The notes under the pieces: generated by a model
Seen by the model: only the letters and a program-made list of their open reading frames with translations
Database searches by the model: none
What the model was told of the DNA's origin: nothing
Part shown: positions 6,964 through 15,831 of the stretch, in pieces
Layout: every line of letters starts with the position of its first letter
Position numbering within the stretch: position 1 is the first letter of the stretch
Assembly (NCBI RefSeq): GCF_029892605.1
Contig: NZ_JARXWF010000001.1
Coordinates: forward strand, 310,001 to 374,000
Direction of reading: 5' to 3'
DNA length: 64,000 nt
Source of the DNA: Parabacteroides sp. PM6-13
GTDB taxonomy: Bacteria; Bacteroidota; Bacteroidia; Bacteroidales; Tannerellaceae
Made by a program: the position numbers and the translations under genes

Positions 6964-9438
6964 ATGCCTAAAGCACAATTTATTGACCCCGCGAAGGTCA
7001 GAGCAAAAGGAGAGGTAACTTTCTCTCCGATACCGGTAAACGCGTATGATAAAAACGTAAAAGAGGAGTTAGATGCTAAAAACTTCACCAAAGAAGATTT
7101 GGTACGCATCTACCGCGATATGGTCGTGATCCGTGAGTTTGAAACCATGCTGCATGCCGTGAAAACAACCGGCGGATATAACGGAGTAGAATATAACAAC
7201 CCGGGACCGGCTCACTTGTCGGCTGGCCAGGAAGCAGCTGCCGTAGGGATGGCCTATACGCTTACATTAGATGATTATATCTTCGGTTCACACCGTAGCC
7301 ACGGCGAGATCCTGGCAAAAGGATTGCGCTCGATCGAGCAGCTGTCGGATGCCGAACTGGATAAGATCATGAATGACTTCTGGAACGGAGCGACCGTCAA
7401 TGTGGTAAAGAAAAACTTCTCCGGCTCGACCAAAGAACTGGCTATTCGCTTCCTGCTTTACGGAGCATTGGCGGAGATCTTTGCCCGTGAGACAGGGTTC
7501 AACAAAGGATTGGGCGGAAGTATGCACACCTTCTTCACGCCGTTTGGCATCTATCCGAACAATGCCATCGTAGGTGGTAGCGGAAGCATTGCCGTGGGCG
7601 CGGCTCTCTATAAGAAGGTAAACCGGAAGAAAGGATTGGTGATTGCCAACCTGGGTGATGCCTCAATGGCTTGCGGTCCGGTTTGGGAAGGACTTACCTT
7701 CGCGGCGATGGACCAGTTTACTCAGCTGTGGGAAGGCGATATGAAAGGTGGATTGCCTTTCGTATTGAATATCATGAACAACCAATATGGTATGGGTGGA
7801 CAGACCTGTGGCGAGACCATGGGCTACGAAGTGGCTGCCCGCATCGGTGCGGGGGTGAATCCGCAGCAGATGCATGCCGAACGCGTCGATGGATACAATC
7901 CGTTGGCGGTGATCGATGCCTATCGCCGTAAGAAAGAACTGATCGAAAAGGGTGAAGGCCCGGTATTGTTGGATGTATTGACCTATCGTTATAGCGGACA
8001 CTCTCCTTCCGATGCCTCCTCGTATCGTACCAAAGAGGAGATGGAACTTTGGGAAGCCAATGACTGTATCGTGGCTTACGGAAAAGAACTGATCGAAGCC
8101 GGCATAGCCAAACAAGACGATCTGGATGCCATCTGGAAAGAGATCAAAGATACGATGTTCGATACCTTCAAACTGGCTATCGACGATGAATTGTCTCCCC
8201 GCATGGATCTGAAGAAGAATCCGGAATTGTTGGGAACCATGACTTTCTCAAACGAGTCGATCGACTCCTTCTCGGATGCCACACCCGAGGTGAACCATCC
8301 GATGGAAGAAAATCCACGTGTGAAACAGATTGCCGGCAAGGTACGCTTTGTGACCGATAAAGAGGGTAAGCCTGTCTCTAAAATGAAACAATACCAATTG
8401 CGCGACGGTATCTTCGAAGCGTTGATCGATCGCTTCTACAAAGATGCCTCTCTGGTGGCTTACGGGGAAGAGAACCGTGACTGGGGTGGTGCGTTTGCCG
8501 TGTATCGCGGATTGACCGAAGCATTGCCTTATCACCGCCTGTTCAACTCACCGATTGCCGAAGCCTCTATTGTGGGAACGGCTATTGGTTATGCGATGTG
8601 CGGTGGACGGGTCGTTCCGGAAATCATGTATTGCGACTTCCTGGGTCGTTGCGGCGACGAGGTGTTCAACCAGTTGCCTAAATGGCAGGCGATGAGTGGT
8701 AACCTGTTGAAGATGCCGATCGTACTGCGTGTGTCGGTCGGTTCGAAATATGGTGCGCAGCACTCACAGGACTGGACATCCCTGGTGGCTCATATTCCCG
8801 GCTTGAAGGTGGTATTCCCGGTGACTCCTTACGACGCGAAGGGTCTTATGAATGCTGCTTTGCAGGGTAGCGACCCGGTGGTGTTCTTTGAAAGCCAACG
8901 TATCTATGAGATAGGAGAAATGTTCCACGAGGGTGGCGTTCCGGAAGGCTACTATGAAATACCTTTTGGCGAGCCTGACGTGAAACGTGCCGGTAAAGAC
9001 ATCACGATCCTGACCATCGGCGCTACGCTCTATCGCGCATTGGATGCCGCCAAGGAACTGGAAGAGAAATATGGTATGAGCGCAGAGATCATCGATGCCC
9101 GCTCACTGGTACCGTTCAACTACGAACCGGTATTGGAATCGCTGAAGAAGACCGGACGCATTGTGATTGCTTCGGATGCCTCGACCCGCGGTTCCTTCCT
9201 CAATGACCTGGCACGCAATATCACCGAACTGGGCTTCGATTACTTAGATGCGCCTCCTGTTGTGGTAGGTTCACGCAATTGGATCACGCCGGCTTATGAG
9301 TTAGAAGATGCCTTCTTCCCGCAACCAAGCTGGATCATCGACGCGATCCATGAGAAGATCGTGCCATTGAAAGGACATGTTCCGACCAGCAATTTCACGG
9401 ACGCAGAACAAATACGCCGCGCGAAAGCCGGTATTTAA
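6964..9438 (+). CDS. fused alpha-beta E1 of a thiamine-diphosphate 2-oxoacid dehydrogenase
   Basis: An 824-residue chain joining E1 alpha (about 40-400) and E1 beta (about 475-815). The alpha half has GGSMH, a thiamine-diphosphate motif beginning GDASMACG and closing at MNNQYGMGG, and the phosphorylation-loop-like region YSGHSPSDAS. The beta half has YGEENRDWGGAF, GRCGDEVFNQLPKW and QDWTS. Together they decarboxylate a 2-oxoacid and acylate the lipoyl arm of E2. Fused E1 is common in Bacteroidota. Such strains usually oxidise pyruvate by ferredoxin oxidoreductase, so a repressor-controlled E1-E2-E3 set placed with aldolases suggests an inducible catabolic role. The substrate could be pyruvate, a branched 2-oxoacid or a deoxy-sugar-derived 2-oxoacid. 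Confidence 0.9.
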   Translation: MPKAQFIDPAKVRAKGEVTFSPIPVNAYDKNVKEELDAKNFTKEDLVRIYRDMVVIREFETMLHAVKTTGGYNGVEYNNPGPAHLSAGQEAAAVGMAYTLTLDDYIFGSHRSHGEILAKGLRSIEQLSDAELDKIMNDFWNGATVNVVKKNFSGSTKELAIRFLLYGALAEIFARETGFNKGLGGSMHTFFTPFGIYPNNAIVGGSGSIAVGAALYKKVNRKKGLVIANLGDASMACGPVWEGLTFAAMDQFTQLWEGDMKGGLPFVLNIMNNQYGMGGQTCGETMGYEVAARIGAGVNPQQMHAERVDGYNPLAVIDAYRRKKELIEKGEGPVLLDVLTYRYSGHSPSDASSYRTKEEMELWEANDCIVAYGKELIEAGIAKQDDLDAIWKEIKDTMFDTFKLAIDDELSPRMDLKKNPELLGTMTFSNESIDSFSDATPEVNHPMEENPRVKQIAGKVRFVTDKEGKPVSKMKQYQLRDGIFEALIDRFYKDASLVAYGEENRDWGGAFAVYRGLTEALPYHRLFNSPIAEASIVGTAIGYAMCGGRVVPEIMYCDFLGRCGDEVFNQLPKWQAMSGNLLKMPIVLRVSVGSKYGAQHSQDWTSLVAHIPGLKVVFPVTPYDAKGLMNAALQGSDPVVFFESQRIYEIGEMFHEGGVPEGYYEIPFGEPDVKRAGKDITILTIGATLYRALDAAKELEEKYGMSAEIIDARSLVPFNYEPVLESLKKTGRIVIASDASTRGSFLNDLARNITELGFDYLDAPPVVVGSRNWITPAYELEDAFFPQPSWIIDAIHEKIVPLKGHVPTSNFTDAEQIRRAKAGI

Positions 9439-9452
9439 TGGGCTAATATATT

Positions 9453-10643
9453 ATGTGTGATCGTAGTAATCAATCTATAAGGTGGGCAAATGTCAATGCC
9501 CACCTGCATACTCCCTACTCCTTCAGCGCTTTCGACAACATCGATCAGGCGTTGGATATGGCGCGCGACCAAGAGGTACCGGTCGTTGGGATCAACGACT
9601 TCTACACGATGGATGGCTACAGCGCCTGGCAGGAAGGATGTGCCGCGCGCAGGCTCTATCCGTTGTTTAATATCGAATTGATCAGCCTGCAACAGGAAGA
9701 TCAGCAAAACGGCATCCGGGTGAATGACCCGAACAACCCGGGACGCACCTATATCAGCGGCAAAGGATTGGCCTGTCCGCCCCAGTTGCCGGAGCCCTAC
9801 GCTTCGCAATTGGCAGGAGTAGTCAACGAATCCAACGCACAGGTGAAAGCCATGTGCGGGAAACTGAATGATCTGCTGACAGAAAACAACGCCGGTTTCT
9901 CCTTGGATATTGAAGAGATAGAGAAGAATCTGACCAAAGGAAATATCCGGGAACGCCACCTGGCCAAGGCCCTTCGCCTGGCTGTGTATGCACATTTCAA
10001 CCAGGATGCAGACCAGATCAAAGCTTGCTTCGAACAATTATTCGGTGGCAAAGCCCTGAAATCGGAGGTGACCGATGTGGCTGGTGTGGAGAATGAGATC
10101 CGGGGCAACCTGTTGAAGGCGGGAGGTGCAGCGTTTGTAGCCGAAGACCCGAAGGCTTTCCTGCCTCTGGAGAATGTGTGTCGCATCATTCGCGCGGCGG
10201 GAGGCATACCGACCTATCCGTTCCTGGCTGATGACGCAAAAGGGGGATTCACCGATTTTGAAGGAGATCTGCCGAAAGCGGTTGCCACCCTGCGCCAGCG
10301 TGGTATCTACAGTGTAGAGTTTATCACGACACGAAACAGCGTAGAGGTACTCGAAAAGTATGTGCGTTATCTGTGGGACGAAGGATTTGTGGTGACACTC
10401 GGAAGCGAACACAATACGCCGGCGATGGAACCGATCGAATTGTTTGCGCGTGGAGGAGCTCCTTTGACCGACTTCCTGAAAGAGATCAATTACAAAGGTG
10501 CCTGCCTTGTTGCAGCACATCAGGCGCTGTATAAAGAGAATGGCCAGGGCTATCTGAATACCGAAGGCGTGGCCGATGTAGCCAACCGCGACGAGTATGT
10601 AGCCCTGGGAGACAGACTTATTCAAGCAGTAATCGGAAAATAA
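9453..10643 (+). CDS. PHP-domain metal-dependent protein, probable hydrolase
   Basis: A 396-residue protein that begins with the PHP signature VNAHLHTPYSF (metal-binding HxH), followed by a family-like GINDF segment where PHP proteins usually have TDH. Further likely metal ligands are the Glu of LFNIELI and the His of LGSEHNTP. A helical insert of about 130 residues (100-230) interrupts the fold. PHP enzymes hydrolyse phosphate esters, including histidinol phosphate and sugar cyclic phosphates. Its place 14 bp after E1 and 2 bp before the aldolase-SDR gene ties it to the same pathway, so a phosphatase or lactone/phosphate hydrolase acting on the sugar intermediate is plausible but unproven. 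I do not recognise a characterised orthologue. Confidence 0.7.
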   Translation: MCDRSNQSIRWANVNAHLHTPYSFSAFDNIDQALDMARDQEVPVVGINDFYTMDGYSAWQEGCAARRLYPLFNIELISLQQEDQQNGIRVNDPNNPGRTYISGKGLACPPQLPEPYASQLAGVVNESNAQVKAMCGKLNDLLTENNAGFSLDIEEIEKNLTKGNIRERHLAKALRLAVYAHFNQDADQIKACFEQLFGGKALKSEVTDVAGVENEIRGNLLKAGGAAFVAEDPKAFLPLENVCRIIRAAGGIPTYPFLADDAKGGFTDFEGDLPKAVATLRQRGIYSVEFITTRNSVEVLEKYVRYLWDEGFVVTLGSEHNTPAMEPIELFARGGAPLTDFLKEINYKGACLVAAHQALYKENGQGYLNTEGVADVANRDEYVALGDRLIQAVIGK

Positions 10644-10645
10644 TC

Positions 10646-12592
10646 ATGAAAGCGATTGAACAATTGATAGAAATATCCCGCTATTACGGCGGGCAAAAAG
10701 AATATGTGATTGCCGGCGGAGGCAATACCTCCTACAAAACGGCAGACAAACTCTGGGTAAAAGCCAGTGGTTCTTCCCTCGCCACCATCACGGAGGAGGG
10801 ATTTGCCGTATTGGATCGTGCCCGGTTGCAGGTTATTTCCGACAAACAATACAGCGCGGATACCGCCGAACGCGAAGAACAGGTAAAAAATGACCTGGCA
10901 GCAGCCTGTATCACCAAAGATCGCCGCCCGAGTGTCGAGACCTCGATGCATAATGCGATCAGCGCCGCCTTTGTGGTACACCTGCATCCTACGTTGGTGA
11001 ATGCGTTGATGTGTTCGCAAAACTGCGAGGAGATGACCCTTCAACTGTTTGGCGACAAAGCGCTTTATATCCCTTATACCGATCCGGGGTATGTGTTGTT
11101 TAAGAAGGTCGACGACGGCATCAAGGCATTCAAAGCCGCTCATGGCACGGAACCGGCTATTATCCTCTTGCAGAATCATGGCATATTCGTAGGTGCCGAA
11201 ACGATTGAAGAGATCAAAGAGCAATACGACTATGTGTTGGCAACCATCAACTCCCGGATAGTTGAAATGCTTCCGGAGGAAGAAAAACCGGTTTGTCTCT
11301 GCATGAAAGAGATTATTCCGGCTATCCGTATGATGCTTAGCAGCGAGGGATTGAAGACATTGAAGGTGACCAACTCTTCCGTGTTAGAATACTTCCTCAG
11401 CTCTGCCGAGAAGGCAGAAGCGATCAGTCGCCCGTTCACACCGGATATTATCGTCTATTGCAAATCGAATTATATCTATTCGGAAACCACCGACCTCGAT
11501 CAAATCGAACAACAGATAAAAGAATACATTGCCCGCTTTGGCTATACCCCTAAGGTCATCCTGATCAAAGGCATTGGCATGATTGCCGTAGGCGACAATG
11601 CTGCCGGAGCGGCTATCATCACCGAGGTATTCAACGATGCCATGCAGATTGCCTGGTTTGCCGCCTCTTTCGGAGGTGAACATCCGATGACGCAGGAGCA
11701 GATCGACTTTATCGACAATTGGGAAGTGGAGAACTATCGCCGCAAGGTAAGCGCCGGAGCAACCGCCGGTCGTGTGGAGAACAAAACCATTGTCGTGACC
11801 GGTGCCGCCCAGGGTTTTGGGGAAGGAATCGCTGCCTGCCTGGTAAGCCAGGGCGCCAATATCGTGGTGGCCGACCTGAACGAAGAGGTAGGTCGTGAAA
11901 CCGCCGTGCGTCTGAACGCTTCGGCGAAGAGCAACCGGGTGATATTCGTCAAGACCAATGTAGCAGACACAAATAGTTTAGACAATCTGGTACATGAAAC
12001 CCTTTGCGCCTTCGGTGGCTTGGATGTGTTTGTGAGCAATGCCGGTGTGTTGCGCGCAGGCGGATTAGAGGATATGACGCCCGAAGTGTTTGAGTTTGTT
12101 ACGAAGATCAACTACTCGGCTTACTTCTATTGCGCCAAGGCGGTATCGCCCGTGATGAAATTGCAAAACCGATATAAGGCCGACAATTACTGCGATATTA
12201 TCCAGATCAATTCCAAGTCGGGACTGCGAGGCTCGAAAGCCAACTTCGCCTATGCCGGCGGTAAGTTTGGCGGCATCGGACTCACCCAGTCGTTTGCCCT
12301 CGAATTGGCGCCTTTCCGTATCAAGGTCAATTCGGTATGCCCCGGAAACTTCTACGAAGGCCCGCTTTGGTCGGATCCGGAGAACGGACTCTTCGTACAA
12401 TACCTGCGCGCAGGCAAGGTGCCGGGGGCTAAGACCATCGACGATGTGCGCAACTTCTACATGGCTCAGGTACCGATGGGCAAGGGAACCAGCCCGGAAG
12501 ACGTGACGAAAGCTATCCTGTATCTTATCGAACAGACCTGTGAAACCGGACAGGCTATCCCTGTGACCGGCGGACAGGTTATGATGAATTAA
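10646..12592 (+). CDS. class II aldolase / short-chain dehydrogenase fusion (RhaE/YuxG type)
   Basis: A 648-residue fusion. The N-terminal class II aldolase/adducin domain keeps its zinc ligands: His112 and His114 in HLHP, His178 in QNHG. The C-terminal SDR domain (from about 378) has the NAD motif TGAAQGFG (Thr385 onward), the NSKSG serine region and the catalytic YAGGK (Tyr536, Lys540). Members of this fusion family cleave L-rhamnulose 1-phosphate and oxidise the resulting lactaldehyde, or act on related sugars. Next to the SorE-like gene downstream, the SDR half could instead oxidise a hexitol phosphate, as SorD does. The gene overlaps neither neighbour (2 bp and 10 bp gaps), so coupled translation is likely. 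Both active sites look intact. Confidence 0.85.
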   Translation: MKAIEQLIEISRYYGGQKEYVIAGGGNTSYKTADKLWVKASGSSLATITEEGFAVLDRARLQVISDKQYSADTAEREEQVKNDLAAACITKDRRPSVETSMHNAISAAFVVHLHPTLVNALMCSQNCEEMTLQLFGDKALYIPYTDPGYVLFKKVDDGIKAFKAAHGTEPAIILLQNHGIFVGAETIEEIKEQYDYVLATINSRIVEMLPEEEKPVCLCMKEIIPAIRMMLSSEGLKTLKVTNSSVLEYFLSSAEKAEAISRPFTPDIIVYCKSNYIYSETTDLDQIEQQIKEYIARFGYTPKVILIKGIGMIAVGDNAAGAAIITEVFNDAMQIAWFAASFGGEHPMTQEQIDFIDNWEVENYRRKVSAGATAGRVENKTIVVTGAAQGFGEGIAACLVSQGANIVVADLNEEVGRETAVRLNASAKSNRVIFVKTNVADTNSLDNLVHETLCAFGGLDVFVSNAGVLRAGGLEDMTPEVFEFVTKINYSAYFYCAKAVSPVMKLQNRYKADNYCDIIQINSKSGLRGSKANFAYAGGKFGGIGLTQSFALELAPFRIKVNSVCPGNFYEGPLWSDPENGLFVQYLRAGKVPGAKTIDDVRNFYMAQVPMGKGTSPEDVTKAILYLIEQTCETGQAIPVTGGQVMMN

Positions 12593-12602
12593 AACAATCC
12601 AT

Positions 12603-13880
12603 ATGAAAACAAAAGCAATCAGATTATACGGTAAGAACGACCTGCGCATGGAGGAGTTCGAGTTGCCGCAGATTAAAGAGGACGAGATCCTGGCCAAAGT
12701 GGTATGCGACAGCATCTGCATGTCGTCTTATAAAGCTACGCATGAAGCGGATGTCCACAAACGGGTGCCGCGCAACATTGCCGAGCGTCCGGTTATCATC
12801 GGTCATGAGTTCTCCGGTGAACTGGTAGAGGTGGGAGCCCGTTGGAAAGATCAATTCGCTCCGGGCGATAAGTTCTCTATCCAGCCGGCGTTGAATTACG
12901 AAAATGGTCCGGTCGGTGTCCTGAGCGCTCCCGGCTATTCGTATGAATTTGTGGGCGGCGATGCCACCTATGTGATTATTCCACGCGAGGTGATGGAATT
13001 GAATTGCCTGTTGAAGTACACCGGCGAAGGTTTCTTCCCAGCGTCACTTTCCGAACCCCTCTCCTGTGTGATCGGTGCGGTTCATGCCAACTACCACACA
13101 TCTCCCGGCTCCTATATCCATAAGATGGACATTGTCGAAGGAGGCGCATTGGCTATCCTCGCCGGAGCGGGCCCGATGGGTATGGCGGCGATAGAATATT
13201 TGTTGCATCGCGACCGCAAACCGGGCTTGATGATCGTGACCGATATCGACCAGGATCGCCTGGATCGGGCGGCTATGTTGTGCCCGGTGGAAGAGGCGGC
13301 CAAAGATGGTATCGATCTGCGCTATATCAATACGGCAACCATGAAGGATGTGGTAGCCGAGCTTCGCGCCTTGACCGGCGGTAAGGGGTATAACGATGTG
13401 TTTGTGTTTGCTCCGGTTACACCGGTGGTGGAACAGGCCGACGCCATCCTTTCGCACGACGGTTGCCTGAACTTCTTTGCCGGACCGGCTAACCCCGAGT
13501 TCCGCGCTTCGTTGAACTTCTACAACATCCACTATGCCGCGACCCACGTAGCTGCTACCAGTGGCGGCAACACCAGCGATATGGTCGAAGCCCTGGATCT
13601 GATGTGCAAGGGACTGAACCCGGCCGGATTGGTGACCCATATCGGCGGATTGAATGCCGTGATCGACACCACCATGAACCTGCCCCAGATACCCGGCGGC
13701 AAGAAACTGATCTATACACATATCGATATGCCGCTGACTCCCATCGCAGACTTTGCGCAGAAGGGAGAAACAAACCCTGTCTTCAAACACCTGCACGAGC
13801 TGTGCGAAGGCAACAAAGGCTTGTGGAGCGTTGAAGCGGAAAATTACCTATTGGCTAACGCCGACAAATTGTCGGACTAA
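12603..13880 (+). CDS. SorE-like zinc dehydrogenase (L-sorbose-1-phosphate reductase family)
   Basis: A 425-residue medium-chain dehydrogenase whose opening, KAIRLYGKNDLRMEEFELP, and DSICMSSYK match the SorE/L-sorbose-1-phosphate reductase family. Catalytic zinc ligands are present: Cys39, the GHE motif near residue 66, and the Glu of SEPLSC near 154. The structural-zinc lobe with four cysteines found in most alcohol dehydrogenases is absent; SIQPALNYENGPVG stands there instead. The Rossmann motif is GAGPMGMAA. SorE reduces L-sorbose 1-phosphate to D-glucitol 6-phosphate, and an SDR then makes fructose 6-phosphate. With the upstream aldolase-SDR fusion, an oxidation-reduction epimerisation of a ketose phosphate is plausible. 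No kinase gene is present in the operon. Confidence 0.75.
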   Translation: MKTKAIRLYGKNDLRMEEFELPQIKEDEILAKVVCDSICMSSYKATHEADVHKRVPRNIAERPVIIGHEFSGELVEVGARWKDQFAPGDKFSIQPALNYENGPVGVLSAPGYSYEFVGGDATYVIIPREVMELNCLLKYTGEGFFPASLSEPLSCVIGAVHANYHTSPGSYIHKMDIVEGGALAILAGAGPMGMAAIEYLLHRDRKPGLMIVTDIDQDRLDRAAMLCPVEEAAKDGIDLRYINTATMKDVVAELRALTGGKGYNDVFVFAPVTPVVEQADAILSHDGCLNFFAGPANPEFRASLNFYNIHYAATHVAATSGGNTSDMVEALDLMCKGLNPAGLVTHIGGLNAVIDTTMNLPQIPGGKKLIYTHIDMPLTPIADFAQKGETNPVFKHLHELCEGNKGLWSVEAENYLLANADKLSD

Positions 13881-13892
13881 ATACTTATTTCA

Positions 13893-15194
13893 ATGAAACA
13901 GCTTGATACAAAGCTTATGCATCCTGCCGACCAGATCACCCTGATTATCGGGCGTATCTATCGCAGTGGCATGACCACCACTTCCGGTGGTAACATCTCC
14001 ATCAAAGACGAACAGGGAGATATATGGATTACACCCGGCTCGATCGACAAGGGAGCACTGACAGCAAAAGACATTATGTGTGTCAAAGCCGACGGCACCA
14101 TCGTAGGTCTTCATAAGCCCTCCTCGGAGTTTCCGTTCCATAAAGCGATCTACGACATGCGTCCCGACATGACTGCCGTGATCCACGCGCATCCGCCCGC
14201 ACTGGTCTCTTTCAGTATCGTGCATCAGATTCCGGACACCAACATCATCCCGCAGGCAAGAGGCATTTGCGGTAAGATTGGTTTCGCACCTTATGCCGTG
14301 CCGGGAAGCCAGAAACTGGGTGAGAATATCGCTAAGGAGTTTAAGGATAATCCCGACTACAAAGCTGTTATCATGGAGAACCATGGCGTTGTGCTCTGCG
14401 GGGAAGATATGGAAGATGCCTACCAACGCTTTGAGACATTGGAGTTCTCTGCCCGTACCCTGTTGAATGCAAAGATACTGGGCGGAGCCAATACGTTGAC
14501 AGACGAACAGATCGCATTGCACGACAAGGCGCTGTCGGCTGAATATCCGCATTTCATGAATGCCGTTTATCCCTCGGATGAACGGGCAATCCGTGCCGAG
14601 ATCGTAAAAATGGTACGCCGCGCCTGCGACCAGGGCTTGATGATCAGCTCATACGGAACGGTGTCTGTGCGCTGGCGCGACAATGACTTTCTGATCACTC
14701 CCTCGGGTGTTCCCCGTTGGGATATGGCCTTGGAGGATATTGTCCAGGTTCGCGACGGATTGGTGGAGACCGGCAAACATCCCAGCCGTTCGATCGCTTT
14801 GCATGACATCATCTATCGCATGAATCCGCATATCAACTCCATTATCCTTACGCAGTCGCCCAACCTGATGGCTTTCAGCACGTCGGGTGCGAAGTTCGAT
14901 GTGCGCACCATTCCGGAAAGCTGGATCATGCTCAAAGATGTGCCGACTGCTCCTTTCGGTGTGCAGTATGAGGCAAACAAGCAAATTGCCGAGACACTGA
15001 AGAGCGTTCCCTGTGTGTTGATTGCCAACGACTCGGTAGTCGTTACGGGTGATAAACTAATCAATACGTTCGACCGCCTGGAGGTAGCTGAGTTTACAGC
15101 CAAATCACTGATTATGGCCACTCCGTTGGGTCAACTGCAGCCGATCTCACAAGAAGAGGTCGAAGCGCTGCGTAAAGCATTCAACGTGGTATAA
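13893..15194 (+). CDS. tandem class II aldolase/adducin-domain protein with degenerate second domain
   Basis: A 433-residue protein made of two class II aldolase domains. Domain 1 (about 8-205) carries TTSGGNIS and the zinc ligands His98 and His100 (HAHP) and His164 (ENHG). Domain 2 (about 225-425) has the same fold markers (YGTVSVRW, ITPSG, FDRLEVAEF) but Thr320-Gln321-Ser322 replace the HAH triplet and Asp380 replaces the third histidine. Domain 1 should be an active aldolase or decarboxylase on a phosphorylated sugar; domain 2 cannot bind zinc in the standard way and is likely structural or regulatory. It follows the SorE-like gene by 12 bp. Single-domain relatives are fuculose- and ribulose-phosphate aldolases, so the substrate is uncertain. 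Confidence 0.85.
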   Translation: MKQLDTKLMHPADQITLIIGRIYRSGMTTTSGGNISIKDEQGDIWITPGSIDKGALTAKDIMCVKADGTIVGLHKPSSEFPFHKAIYDMRPDMTAVIHAHPPALVSFSIVHQIPDTNIIPQARGICGKIGFAPYAVPGSQKLGENIAKEFKDNPDYKAVIMENHGVVLCGEDMEDAYQRFETLEFSARTLLNAKILGGANTLTDEQIALHDKALSAEYPHFMNAVYPSDERAIRAEIVKMVRRACDQGLMISSYGTVSVRWRDNDFLITPSGVPRWDMALEDIVQVRDGLVETGKHPSRSIALHDIIYRMNPHINSIILTQSPNLMAFSTSGAKFDVRTIPESWIMLKDVPTAPFGVQYEANKQIAETLKSVPCVLIANDSVVVTGDKLINTFDRLEVAEFTAKSLIMATPLGQLQPISQEEVEALRKAFNVV

Positions 15195-15206
15195 ACCCAT
15201 AACGGT

Positions 15207-15824
15207 ATGCAAATTATAAAAAGTCCCTCGCACGATCCATCCTATAATCTTTCGCTGGAAAGAGAATTGTTGGAGAAGCCTGCGGGGGACTTTTTGTTGT
15301 TCTATATCAACGCGCCATCGGTTATTGTCGGGCGCAACCAAGCGATCGAGGCCGAGGTCGATACCGCCTTCTGCCGTGCACACCATATCCCGGTACTTCA
15401 GCGCATCTCGGGCGGAGGCACCGTCTATCATGACGAGGGCAATATCAACTATGCTTTTATCTCCAATCGCACAGCCATTTCCATCTTAGACAGTCAGCCC
15501 TTGCTCCCCATCATCGACGCCCTGGCCTCGTTCGGTATCCGAGCAGAAGCCGGAAAGCGCAACGAACTATTGGTGGATGGCTATAAGGTATCGGGGACGG
15601 CTTCGTATGCCACCTCGAAACGTCAGCTTTTCCATGGCACACTCCTACACAATACCAACCTGGATATCCTGCACACCGTGCTTCGCGGCGATAGCTCCCG
15701 GCGAGGCCGAAAGATCGCCTCTGTTCCGTCGCCGGTGCGCAACCTATCTCATTACCCTTCGCTTGCCTGCGAAACAGAGCACTTCCTGACGCTTCTTGTC
15801 TCTTTTTTCAGTTCTTATTATTAG
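15207..15824 (+). CDS. lplA: lipoate-protein ligase A, catalytic domain only
   Basis: A 205-residue LplA/BPL-fold protein. Diagnostic motifs are QRISGGGTVYHDEGNINYAF, DGYKVSG with the lipoyl-AMP-contacting Lys127, and LFHGTLLHNTNLD. Usual bacterial LplA has about 330 residues; this one stops after the catalytic domain and lacks the C-terminal accessory domain needed for lipoate adenylation in E. coli-type enzymes. It could work with a separate accessory protein, accept preformed lipoyl-AMP, or move lipoyl or octanoyl groups. It is the last gene of the GntR-controlled operon, 12 bp after the tandem aldolase, so its most likely target is Lys43 of the E2 encoded first in the operon. Its stop lies 7 bp from that of the convergent GH2 gene. 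Confidence 0.88.
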   Translation: MQIIKSPSHDPSYNLSLERELLEKPAGDFLLFYINAPSVIVGRNQAIEAEVDTAFCRAHHIPVLQRISGGGTVYHDEGNINYAFISNRTAISILDSQPLLPIIDALASFGIRAEAGKRNELLVDGYKVSGTASYATSKRQLFHGTLLHNTNLDILHTVLRGDSSRRGRKIASVPSPVRNLSHYPSLACETEHFLTLLVSFFSSYY

Positions 15825-15831
15825 TCGTATC

